DNA from: Dama dama
Taxonomy: Eukaryota; Chordata; Mammalia; Artiodactyla; Cervidae
Assembly (NCBI RefSeq): GCF_033118175.1
Contig: NC_083698.1
Coordinates: 67,177,001-67,241,000, forward strand
Length of the DNA: 64,000 bases
Direction of reading: 5' to 3'
Part shown: positions 55,694-64,000 of the stretch, one piece after another
Numbering within the stretch: the stretch's first letter is position 1
Layout: the number at the start of each line of letters is the position of its first letter
Notes under the pieces: model-generated
What the model was told of the DNA's origin: nothing
The model's input: only the letters and a program-made list of their open reading frames with translations
Databases searched by the model: none
Program-made: the position numbers and the translations under genes

Positions 55694-58600
55694 TCCATAA
55701 ACCTCTTATCCTTATCCATCAGAGGGAAGACAGTATAAAAACTACAATCACAGAAAACTAACCAAACTGATCACATGGACCAGAGCCTTGTCTAACTCAA
55801 TGAAACTATGAGCCATGCCAAGTAGGGCCATCCAAACCAGATGGGTTGTGGTGAAGAGTTCTGACAAAACGTGGTCCATTGGAGAAGGGAATGGCAAACC
55901 ACTTCAGTATTACTGCCTTGAGAACCCCATGAATAGCATGAAAAGGCAAAAAGATAAGACACTGAAAGATGAACTCCCCAGGTCGGTAGGTGTCCAATAT
56001 GCTACTGGAGATCAGTGGAGAAATAATTCCAGAAAGAATGAAGAGATGGAGCCAAAGCAAATCAATGCCCAGTTGTGGATGTGACTGGTGATGGAAGTAA
56101 AGTCTAATGCTGTAAAGAGCAATATTGCATAGGAACCTAGAATGTTAGATCCATGAATCAAGGCAAATTAGAAGTGGTCAAACAGGAGATGGCAAGGGTG
56201 AACATCAACATTTTAGGAATCAGTGAACTAAAATGGACTGGAATGGGCGAATTTAACTCAGATGACCATTATATCTACTAATGTGGGCAGGAATCCCTTA
56301 GAAGAAACGGAGTAGCCAAAAGAGTCCAAAATGCAGTACTTGGATGCAGTCTCAAAAATGACAGAATGATCTCTGTTCCTTTCCAAGGCAAACCATTCAA
56401 TATCACAGTAATCCAAGTCTATGCTCTGACCAGTAATGCTAAAGAAGCTGAAGTTGAACAGTTCTATGAAGACCTACAAGACCTTTTTGAACTAATATAA
56501 AAAAAGATGTCCTTTTCATTACAGGGAATTGGAATGCAAAAGTAGGAAGTCAAGAGATACGTGGAGTAACAGGCAAATTTGGCCTTGGAGTACAAAACAA
56601 AGTAGATCAAGGCTAACAGAGTTTTGCCAAGAGGACGCACTGGTCATAGCAAACACCCTCTTCCAACAACATAAAAGAAGACTCCACACATGGACATCAC
56701 CAGATAGTCAATACCAAATTCAGATTAATTATATTCTTTACAGCCAAAGATGCAGAAGCTCTATACAGTCAGCAACAACAATACTGGGAGCTGACTGTGG
56801 CTCAGATGGTGAACTTTTTATTGCCAAACTCAGACTTAAATTGAGAAAGTAGGGAAAACCACCAGATCATTTAGGTATGACCTAAATCAAATCCCTTATG
56901 AATATATAGTGGAAGTGACAAATAGATTCAAGGGATTAGAGCTGATAAAGTGCTTGAAGAATGATGGACGGAGGCTTGTGACATTGTACAGGAGGCAGGG
57001 ATCAAGACCATCCCCAAGGAAAAAAAAATGCAAAAAGGCAAAATTGTTGTCAAAGGAGGCCTTACAAATAGCTGAGAAAAGAAGAGAAGCTAAAGGCAAA
57101 GGAGAAAAGGAAAGATAGACCCATTTGGATGCAGAGTTCCAAAGAATAGCAAGGAGAGATAAGAAAGCCTTCCTCAGTGATCAATGCAAAGAAATAGAGG
57201 AAAACATTAGAATGGGAAAGACTAGAGATCTTTTCAAGAAACTTAGAGATAAGAAGGGAACATTTCATGCAAAGATGGGCACAATAAAGGACAGATTGGA
57301 TCTAACAGAAGCAGAAGATATTAAGAAGAGGTGGCAAGAATACACAGAAGAACTACACAAAAAAGATCATCATGACCCAAATAACCACGATGGTGTGATC
57401 AGTCATCTAGAACCAGACATCCTGGAATGCGAAGTCAAGTGGGCCTTGGGAAACATGCTTATGAACAAAGCTAGTGAGGGATGGAATTTCAGTTGAGCTA
57501 TTTCAAATCCTAAAAGATGATGCTTTTAAAGTGCTGCACTCAATATGCCAGCAAATTTGGAAAACTCAGCAGTGGCCACAGGACTGGAAAAGGTCAGTTT
57601 TCATTCCAATCCCAAAGAAAGGCAATGCCAAAGAATGTTCAAGCTACCACATAACTGTACTCATCTCACATGCTAGCAAAGCAATGCTTAAAATTCTCCA
57701 AGCCAGGCTTCAACAGTATGTGAACCATGAACTTCCAGATGTTCAAGCTGGATTTAGAAAAGGCAGAGGAACTAGAGATCAAATTGCCAACATCTGTTGG
57801 ATCATCGAGAAAGCAAGAGAGTTCCAGAAAAACATCTACTTCTGCTTAATTGACTATGCTGAATCTGTGACTATGTGGATCACAATAAACTGTGGAAAAT
57901 TCTGAAGGAGGTGGGAATACCAGACTTCCTGACCTGTCTCCTGAGAAATCTGTATGCAGGTCAAAAAGCAACAGTTAGAACTGGATATGGAACAACAGAC
58001 TGGTTCCAAAACAGGAAAGGAGTATGTCAAGGCTGCATATTGTCACTCTGCTTTTTTAACTTACATGCAGAGTACATCACAAGAAACACTGGGCTGGAAG
58101 AAGCACAAGCTGGAATCAAGATAGACAGGAGAAATATCAAAAACCTCAGATATGCAGATGATACCATCCTTATGGCAGAAAGCAAAGAAGAACTAAAAAG
58201 CCTCTTGATGAAAGTGAAAGAGGAGAGTGAAAAAGTTGGCTTAAAGCTCAACATTCAGAAAATGAAGATCATGGCATCTGGTCCCACCACTTCATGGCAA
58301 ATAGATGGGGAAACAATGGAAACAGTGAGAGACTATATTTTCTTGGGCTTCAAAATCACTGCAGATGGTGGCTGCAGCCATGAAATTAAATGATGCTTGC
58401 TCCTTGGAAGAAAAGCTATGCCCAACCTAGACATATTAAAAAGCAGAGACATTACTTTGCCAACAAAGGTCCATCTAGTAAAGCTATGGTTTTTCCAGTA
58501 GTTATGTACGGATGTGAGAGTTGGACTATACCGAAAGCTGAGCACTAAAGAATTGATGCTTTTGAACTATGGTGTTGGAGAAGACTCTTCAGAGTCTCTT

Positions 58601-58931
58601 AGACTGCAAGGAGGTCAAACCAGTCAATGCCAAAGAAAATCAGTCCTGAATATTCATTGGAAGGACTGATGCTGAAGCTGAAACTCCAATACTTTGGCCC
58701 CCTGATGTGAAGACCTGACTCATTGGAAAAGACTCTGGTGCTGGACAAGATTGAAGGCGGGAGGAGAAGGGGACAACAGAGGATGAGATGATTAGATAGC
58801 ATCCTCGACTCTATGGACATGAGTTTGAGTAAGCCCTGGGAGTTGGTGATGGACAGGGAAGCCTGGCGTGCTGTGGTCCATGGGGTCACAAACAGGCAGA
58901 CACGACTGAGTTACTGAACGGAACTGAACTG
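55694..58931 (+). mobile_element. near full-length BovB (RTE-clade) LINE
   Basis: About 3.24 kb, close to the full ~3.2 kb family length. It runs from a 5' non-coding part ('atccatcagagggaagacag', 'actacaatcacagaaaactaacc') through endonuclease and reverse transcriptase to the standard 3' end 'gacacgactgagttactgaacggaactgaactg'. Perfect 14-bp duplications ATTCCTGCACCTCT (55680-55693; 58932-58945) flank it. BovB is known to have entered ruminants by horizontal transfer; its tail is mobilised in Bov-tA and BOV-A2. This copy is dead (see pseudogene entry). Confidence 0.96.
56133..58905 (+). pseudogene. BovB endonuclease/reverse transcriptase pseudogene
   Basis: Remnant of the single BovB polyprotein, an APE-type endonuclease followed by reverse transcriptase. 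In the endonuclease C-terminal SDH-type motif the catalytic His position is Gly (codon 56808-56810). The RT catalytic YADD survives (58151-58162), but about one base is lost around RT motif A (57860-57875), shifting frame, and other small indels fall near 57465-57485. A stop interrupts the frame at about 58391-58393. Open pieces lie at 56529-56852, 57125-57496, 57474-57905 and 57875-58393. No product is expected. Confidence 0.88.
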
Positions 58932-58945
58932 ATTCCTGCACCTCT

Positions 58946-59135
58946 AGGACTCCATTAAATCTCTGTGTTATCTGTCCCCTATCATAACACTCATCACACT
59001 GGTAATTAATTGTATAGTCCTCAACTTCCCCAGTAGACTGGTGTTATATATTCATCTTATCATTACCATCTCTCCAGCACCTAGCATGGTTTGGGCAAAT
59101 AGATGGTGCTCAAACGATTGAACTTATTACAGAGT
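58946..59135 (+). mobile_element. L2 LINE, right part (interrupted by BovB)
   Basis: 'aggactccattaaatctctgtgttatc', 'taattaattgtatagtcctcaacttccccagtagactgg', 'catctctccagcacctagcatggtttgggcaaatagatggtgctcaaacgattgaactt' completes the L2 3' end begun at 55610. Confidence 0.7.
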
Positions 59136-59633
59136 TTTCAAAGCATTGGCAGTATCACAATATCACAACCCTGAACTGACTACCTATGGATTCTGGTATA
59201 ACTTTGAATGAAATCAGACTCATAGCAGAGTCAAGAAGAACAGTAAACTACAATTCTTTAAATAATAAATCTGTATAACATTGTTTTCCTAAGGGAAAAA
59301 TTATAAACATGATTCACTGGAAAAAGGGAAGCCTCAGGACTCAATATTTTATCTTCTAAGATCAAATGAATAAAAGGAGCCAATATATATATGGTGACCT
59401 AGACTTTTCTTTCTTAAAGTAAACTGAGTACACATTACAGGATAACAAGAAAATTATGATCAACAGATATACAAGTTGACTCCATATCATAAGCATCCAC
59501 TTGTTTTGGTAACATATCCATCTAATGGTAAGATTCAATTTCTCATATCTCTTCCATATCTAGTATTCTATGTCTCCAGGATGCAATCCAGACTAAAGAG
59601 GTATTATGTCCACAGGAATAATAATATGTATAC
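59136..59633. other. no recognised feature
   Basis: AT-rich unassigned DNA between the L2 and the MER20-type element. Confidence 0.42.
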
Positions 59634-59641
59634 AGCTATCC

Positions 59642-59865
59642 CAGGGTTTTTCAACCTCAGCACTATAGATATTTGGACAGGATAATTTTTTTTTTCAGAG
59701 GAAGGACTGTCCCGTGCACTGTAGGATGTTTAGTAGTAGAACATCTGAACTCTACCTCTAGATGCCAGCAGCAACACCCCCCTCCAAGATGTGACAACTT
59801 AAAATGTTTTCCGATAGTGTCAAATGGGCCCTGGAAGCAAAATCAACCCCAGGTGAGAGTCACTA
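59642..59865 (-). mobile_element. MER20-type hAT DNA transposon
   Basis: 'cagggtttttcaacctcagcactatagatatttggacaggataatt', 'tgtcccgtgcactgtaggatgtttagtag', 'ctctagatgccagcagcaac', 'gtgacaacttaaaatgttttccgatagtgtcaaatgggccctgg' and 'ccccaggtgagagtcacta' are the MER20 blocks with inverted hAT-like ends. Eight-bp diverged duplications AGCTATCC (59634-59641) and AGCTAATC (59866-59873) fit hAT insertion. Orientation is relative to my recollection of the consensus. MER20 copies are known to act as enhancers in some mammalian tissues; nothing here shows that for this copy. Confidence 0.85.
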
Positions 59866-59899
59866 AGCTAATCTTTACAAGTATTTAAAACTTTTCTCC

Positions 59900-60055
59900 A
59901 TTCTACTAAGTACTCACAGGAGCTATCTGGTTTAATCTTTCCAAAAATTACTATGATAGGAATAATCAGTATACACATTCTATAGATGGGGAAATGTTTA
60001 AAGACTGCTGAAAGTCACATAGCAGGTGAGTAGTGAAACTCAGGCTCATTGTCAC
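59900..60055 (-). mobile_element. MIR SINE, antisense
   Basis: 'ttctatagatggggaaatgtttaaagactgctgaaagtcacatagcaggtgagtagtgaaactcaggctc' preceded by 'ggtttaatctttccaaaaattactatgatagga' is an antisense MIR. Confidence 0.66.
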
Positions 60056-60159
60056 TACCCCATACTTCAAGTGTTTTGGGGGTAGAAAGAGGGAAACTGG
60101 GAATTGGTGAGGGAGAGCAAAGTCCATAAAAGGTGCTAGCTAGTGTGGAGGATATCTAT

Positions 60160-60224
60160 CAAAGGCCAGCTAGGGACAGCTAGGACTTTCCAGCAAAGGC
60201 CAGCTAGGGACAGCTAGGACTTTC
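60160..60224 (+). repeat. perfect 31-bp direct repeat, 34-bp period
   Basis: The 31-mer CAAAGGCCAG...GGACTTTC at 60160-60190 recurs exactly at 60194-60224, separated by CAG. Within the unit 'agctaggga/cagctagga' is itself repetitive. Two copies only. Confidence 0.96.
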
Positions 60225-61755
60225 TCATAGGAGTTTCATGAAGAAGGTGACCCTGGGGCAATCAGAGTCAGCCCATCTTCGTTTTCTGTTTGTGAGTCTG
60301 CCAGCTGTCAGCAGGCCACATGCTTAAGTAAACAAGAAAGACGAACAGGAAGATAAAAGCCAAAATTAAACGACTGCTGTTAGTATTTGTTCTCAGACAT
60401 TTAGAAATAGTGAATCCACACGTTAGTCTATCGTCTGCATGTCAGATTTCAACCCAGGGTGTCAGACAAAATTTGAAACCAAGTTTCTGATCCCAGAACT
60501 CCTTGGCCCACCCCTGCCCTCCATGTCTGGAAGAGCCAGAGAAAGAACTCAGGCAGACAAAGCTGAGCAAGAAATCTCTGTGTGTGGTAAAAGTGTTTTA
60601 TGATCAGTCCCTCTTCTGCATCAGGAAAAGAAAAGCTACCCCAGTGACATTGAAGGAGACTCTCAAGATTCCCTGGCAGGGGACAGTCCTCCAGTCTTGG
60701 CTGATGGAAGATATCTCAACTACCAGGACAGTGTCTCTGCAAGATGATTAGTTAAAAGCCCTCCATGTGGGATGCAGATCTGACTGGAGAGGCTGCTCCA
60801 AAGGAGATGAGAGGCTTCCTGAAGGATATCCGCAGGCCAAATTCCCATCTCGAGACTTCCTACCCTAATCTTTCAGCTCCAAATCTCTCAGCACTACTGG
60901 GTCTAACTCAAGGGAAACGCTTCCACAAGTACACCAGGAGGCAGGCATAACAATGTACATGAACCCTTCTGACACCAGTGCAACCTGGATACAAACTCAG
61001 ATGTCTGTGAATGGGAGAGGCAATGGCCAGCTTGTGCACAGTCCCACAAGAGAACACCACAGAGCACTCAGAATGAATGAAGTAGCCTTTCACTTCCAGA
61101 TAAGATGGAATATAGGAAGCAGGTTTACCCTTCTGCTTGCAACAAGTAACACACACACACACACACCACAATCACCACCAGCAACAACAACAAAACAAAC
61201 AAAACATATCAAACCAACAGTTTTCAAGGCACTAGAAATCAGGCAATGAAGGGTAATGATTTCTGAGAGATAAAAAACAAGTGAGACGAGCTCCACAACT
61301 ACATGCAACTTACTGACCTAAAAGAATTTCTAGGCCAAGCACAGGAAGGCATACCCAGGTCAGGCTCAGTGCAGTCCCTGATTTTTGCCCATAAAAATAC
61401 AAATTGTGTCCTATAGAGATGCAGTTGATATTGCCTATCAACACTAAGCAGTTTAACATTTATTTGTAATTTCATTTCAGCATCTTTATCTTCCTATATA
61501 CATGTATTCCTTTAATTCTTCTTTAAACAGATTGTAACATTTTACAGGCCCCCTCATTAACTTATAAATTAAATAAATCTTTGACTCATGCTCACCTTAT
61601 ATTTATAAGAGAGTCGTGATTTTATCTTTTTAAAAAAATACCCTATTCTGTAGTACGTGAACTCACAAATAGCCAAAGGGACCAGCTACCTGCACGGGAA
61701 GGGGGCACTTATTGAAAGCCTACTAAGTGTTGGGCACTTTCATACATGTTATACA
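60225..61755. other. no recognised gene or transposon
   Basis: About 1.5 kb of more balanced composition with open frames at 60503-60751, 60765-60950 and 60953-61249, none with a recognisable domain or splice context. Contains the AC microsatellite listed separately. Confidence 0.42.
61149..61166 (+). repeat. (AC)9 microsatellite
   Basis: Nine uninterrupted AC units, followed by CA/CAA-rich sequence to about 61205. A likely length-polymorphic marker. Confidence 0.95.
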
Positions 61756-61759
61756 ATAA

Positions 61760-62720
61760 TCTTGGAAGGCACAACTCAATTGAAACATGAGCAAAAGACC
61801 TGAACAGACCCTTTGTCAAAGAAGATGTACAGATGGCAAATCAGCATATGAAAAGATGCTAAATGTTAGATGCCATTAGGGAAATGCTAATTAAAACAGC
61901 AGTGAGATACCACACACACCTATTGGCTAAAAGAATGTCTAAAATCCAGAACAATAATAATACCAAGTGCTGGCCAGATTGTGAAGCAACAGAACTTTCA
62001 CTGCTGGTGAGAATACACAGTGGTACAACCATTGTGGAAAACAGTTTGGCAATTCCTTATTAAAAAAACTAAACATACTCATACCATATAACCCAGCAAT
62101 GGACTCCTCATTGTTCCCTGAATGAATTGAAAACTTATATCTACACAAAAAACTGTACACAGATGTTTATAATAGATTTGTTCATAACTGCCAAAAGTTG
62201 GAAGCAACCAAGATGACCTTAAGTAGATAAATGAATAAACTGCAGTACACCCAGACAATGGAATATTATTCAGCAATAAAAATAAATCAACTATCCAGCC
62301 ATGAAAAGAGTGGTGGAAGCTTAAATACATATTGATAAGTGAAAGAAATCAATCTGTAAAGGCTACATACTGATTTCAACTATATCAAACTGTGGCAAGG
62401 CAAAATGATGGAGACAGTGAAAGGATCAGAGGTTGCCAGGAGTCAGGAGAAAGGAAGAACGAATAGGTGGGGCACAGAGGATTTTGGGGGTAGTGAAGTT
62501 GTTCTGGAGGACACTATCGCAGTAGAAACTGTCACTATACATGTGTCAAAACCTGTGGAGTTACACCATTGAGTGAATCATAGATGTTGTCGATGTAGGT
62601 TCATGTATTATAACAAGTGTACCACTGTACTGTGGGATGTTGATAGTGAAGAAGGGTATGGATGTGTGGGGGCAGAGAGTACATGGCAAATCTCTGTGCC
62701 ACCTGCTCAGATGTACTGCT
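61760..62720 (+). mobile_element. L1 LINE (L1M) ORF2 3' end and 3' UTR
   Basis: Nearly textbook order: 'aacatgagcaaaagacctgaacagacc', 'gaaaagatgctaaatgttag', 'gaaatgctaattaaaacagcagtgagataccac', 'gtggaaaacagtttggcaattcc', 'ataacccagcaatgg', 'gttcataactgccaaaagttggaagcaacc', 'gacaatggaatattattcagcaataaaaa', 'aggttgccaggagtcagg'. The frame is broken. It ends at the Bov-tA fragment at 62726. Confidence 0.8.
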
Positions 62721-62725
62721 AGCCT

Positions 62726-62855
62726 AGGTGTGCGCTCAGCCACTCAGTTATGTCTGACTCTCTGTGACCTCATGGACTGTAGTCCACCAGGCTCCTCTGT
62801 CATGGAATTTTCCAGACAAGAATATTGGAGTGGGTAGCCATTCCCTTCTCTAGGG
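62726..62855 (-). mobile_element. Bov-tA/Bov-A tail fragment, antisense
   Basis: 'ctcagccactcagttatgtctgactctctgtgacctcatggactgtagtccaccaggctcc...aagaatattggagtgggtagccattcccttctct' is the reverse-complemented body without the tRNA head. Confidence 0.88.
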
Positions 62856-63282
62856 AAAGAGTAAAATACTTAGAATTAAAATAAATGCAGGCATTATATA
62901 TCAATACTTGTGGGAGTCAGGTAAAGTGATATTTAAAGGAAAACTTGTAAATTTCAATATTTTTATCATAATCCAAAAAGAGATAAAAATTAGCTATTGG
63001 TCAACTAAAGCAAGCTAGAGAACAAGCAACTGAGTAAACAAAAAGAAGGAAATAAAGATAATGGTGGAAATCAATGAAATTAGAGAACTTAAAAAATGAT
63101 TAAAATATATGTTGACTCTTTGAAATCTAACATGCTTACAAAAGCTCACAGTAAAATTGACCATAACAAAGAGGAAAACCACAAATGAACAAAATATAAA
63201 ATGAAAATGAGCCAACCTCAAATAAGGTAGAAATTTTTGAAGTCTTACAAAAGGATTATCAGGAATAACTATATTCCAGTTG

Positions 63283-63497
63283 GGGCTTCCCTGGTGGCTC
63301 AGAGGTTAAAGTGTCTGCCTGCAATGCGGGAGACCTGGGTTTGATACCTGGGTGGGGAAGATCCCCTGGAGGAGAACATGGCAACCCACTCCAGCATTCT
63401 TGGCTGGAGAATCCCATGGACAGAGGAGCCTGGTGGGCTACAGTCCACGGGGTCACAAAGAGTCGGACGTGACTAAGCAACTTCACTTACTTACTTA
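63283..63497 (+). mobile_element. Bov-tA SINE (first of tandem pair)
   Basis: 'gggcttccctggtggctcagaggttaaagtgtctgcctgcaatgcgggagacctgggtttgatacc' head and complete body to 'agagtcggacgtgactaagcaacttcacttacttactta'. Preceded by TATTCCAGTTG (63272-63282) and followed by CATTCCAATTA, a diverged target duplication. Confidence 0.95.
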
Positions 63498-63509
63498 CAT
63501 TCCAATTAG

Positions 63510-63718
63510 GGATTCCCTTGTAGCTCAGTCGGTAAAGAATCTGCCTGCAATGCAGGAGACCCTGGTTCGATTTCTGGGTGGGAAAGATCCCCTGGAGAAG
63601 GAAATGGCAACCCACTCCAGTATTCTTGCCTAGAGAATCCCATGGACAGAGGAGCCTGCCAGGCTACAGTCCATGGGGTCACAAGAGTTGGACACAACTT
63701 AGCAACTAAGCCACCACC
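63510..63718 (+). mobile_element. Bov-tA SINE (second of tandem pair)
   Basis: 'gattcccttgtagctcagtcggtaaagaatctgcctgcaatgcaggagaccctggttcgatttctgg' head retains box A-like TAGCTCAGTCGG and box B-like GGTTCGATTTC, and the body is complete. ATTCCAATTA at 63500-63509 and 63721-63730 is its target duplication, the same sequence used by the first SINE. Confidence 0.95.
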
Positions 63719-63801
63719 ATATTCCAATTAACAATACAACCTAGATGCAAATGCAAGTTTTCAAGAAATATATAGTCATTCAATATATAAAGTCATTCAT
63801 T

Positions 63802-63957
63802 TGTGACCCCACAGACTGTAGCCCGCCAGGCTCCTCTCTCCATGGGGATTCTCCAGACAAGAATACTGGAATGAGTTGCCATGCCCTCCTCCAGGTGATC
63901 TTCCCAACCCAGGTCTCCCACATTGCAGGCAGATTTTTTACCATCTGAGCCACCAGG
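63802..63957 (-). mobile_element. Bov-tA SINE, antisense, tail truncated
   Basis: 'tgtgaccccacagactgtagcccgccaggctcc' to 'gattttttaccatctgagccaccaggg': body and head on the minus strand; the distal tail is missing, and part of the head between 'ccaggt' and 'cccaaccc' is shortened. Confidence 0.92.
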
Positions 63958-64000
63958 GGGAGAAGGCAATAGCAACCCACTCCAGTATTCTTGCCTGGAA
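63958..64000 (+). mobile_element. start of a Bov-A unit, cut by the window end
   Basis: 'ggagaaggcaatagcaacccactccagtattcttgcctggaa' is the opening of a Bov-A/BOV-A2 unit in sense orientation, directly abutting the antisense Bov-tA. It continues outside the window. Confidence 0.86.

Larger units (their letters stand above)
62865..63775 (+). mobile_element. L1 LINE ORF2 fragment split by two Bov-tA SINEs
   Basis: 62865-63280 follows L1 ORF2 order: 'aatcaatgaaattagagaac', 'aaaatatatgttgactctttgaaa', 'gtaaaattgaccataacaaagaggaaaaccacaaatgaacaaaatataaaatgaaaatga', 'aaaaggattatcaggaataactatattcca'. It resumes at about 63720 ('attccaattaacaatacaacctagatgc'). Decayed, no open frame. Distinct from the 3' piece at 61760-62720 because ORF2 upstream sequence lies downstream of it. 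Confidence 0.58.

Noticed and set aside
59143..59172. GCATTGGCAGTATCAC, resembling the start of U4 snRNA
   Set aside because: Similarity ends after about 12 bases and nothing downstream matches.
60503..60950. Two adjacent open frames of 82 and 61 codons
   Set aside because: Different frames, no domain, no splice signals or conserved motif seen.

Overview
The window is nuclear DNA from a ruminant artiodactyl (cattle, sheep, goat or a close relative). The diagnosis rests on BovB (RTE-type) LINE segments, Bov-tA tRNA-derived SINEs and a BOV-A2 SINE, all pecoran markers, together with cetartiodactyl CHR SINEs and an older mammalian layer of MIR, L2, L1M, MaLR LTRs and a MER20-type hAT element. 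The species cannot be decided from these families. CpG is strongly depleted almost everywhere, as in a methylated vertebrate genome.

I found no protein-coding exon, functional tRNA/rRNA/snRNA gene or CRISPR-like array that I can support. The longer open frames coincide with transposon proteins (BovB, L2, L1) or have no recognisable content. The window is best read as intergenic DNA or the inside of a large intron.

Layout. 1-4.1 kb: L2 and MIR fossils. 4.1 kb: a BOV-A2 SINE with clear target duplications. 5-12 kb: L2, MIR, one BovB tail, one Bov-tA. 12.4-12.9 kb: MLT1-type LTR. 12.9-16 kb: repeat-poor. 17.5 kb: a dimeric Bov-tA. 19-23.4 kb: L1/L2 fossils, Bov-tA, BovB. 23.4-25.7 kb: repeat-poor DNA containing the most CpG-dense block of the window (about 24.57-25.12 kb). 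25.7-36 kb: MIR, CHR SINE, Bov-tA and LTR relics. 36.2-42 kb: a cluster of five BovB tails, two of them head-to-head as a large inverted repeat. 42.9 kb: Bov-tA with well-kept pol III boxes. 43-50 kb: the longest stretch with few recognisable repeats. 50-55 kb: LTR, MIR, dimeric Bov-tA, a deleted L1, L2. 55.69-58.93 kb: an essentially full-length but inactivated BovB, bounded by a perfect 14-bp target duplication and splitting an L2. 59.6 kb: MER20. 61.8-64 kb: L1 pieces riddled with Bov-tA insertions.

No operon-like or pathway relations exist here. The useful information is the insertion stratigraphy (what sits inside what), structural features such as inverted and tandem repeats, and two repeat-poor blocks that could be regulatory. 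TE family names come from pattern recognition without database searching; ruminant SINE/BovB calls are firm, ancient L2/MIR/L1M/LTR calls are weaker and their edges approximate.
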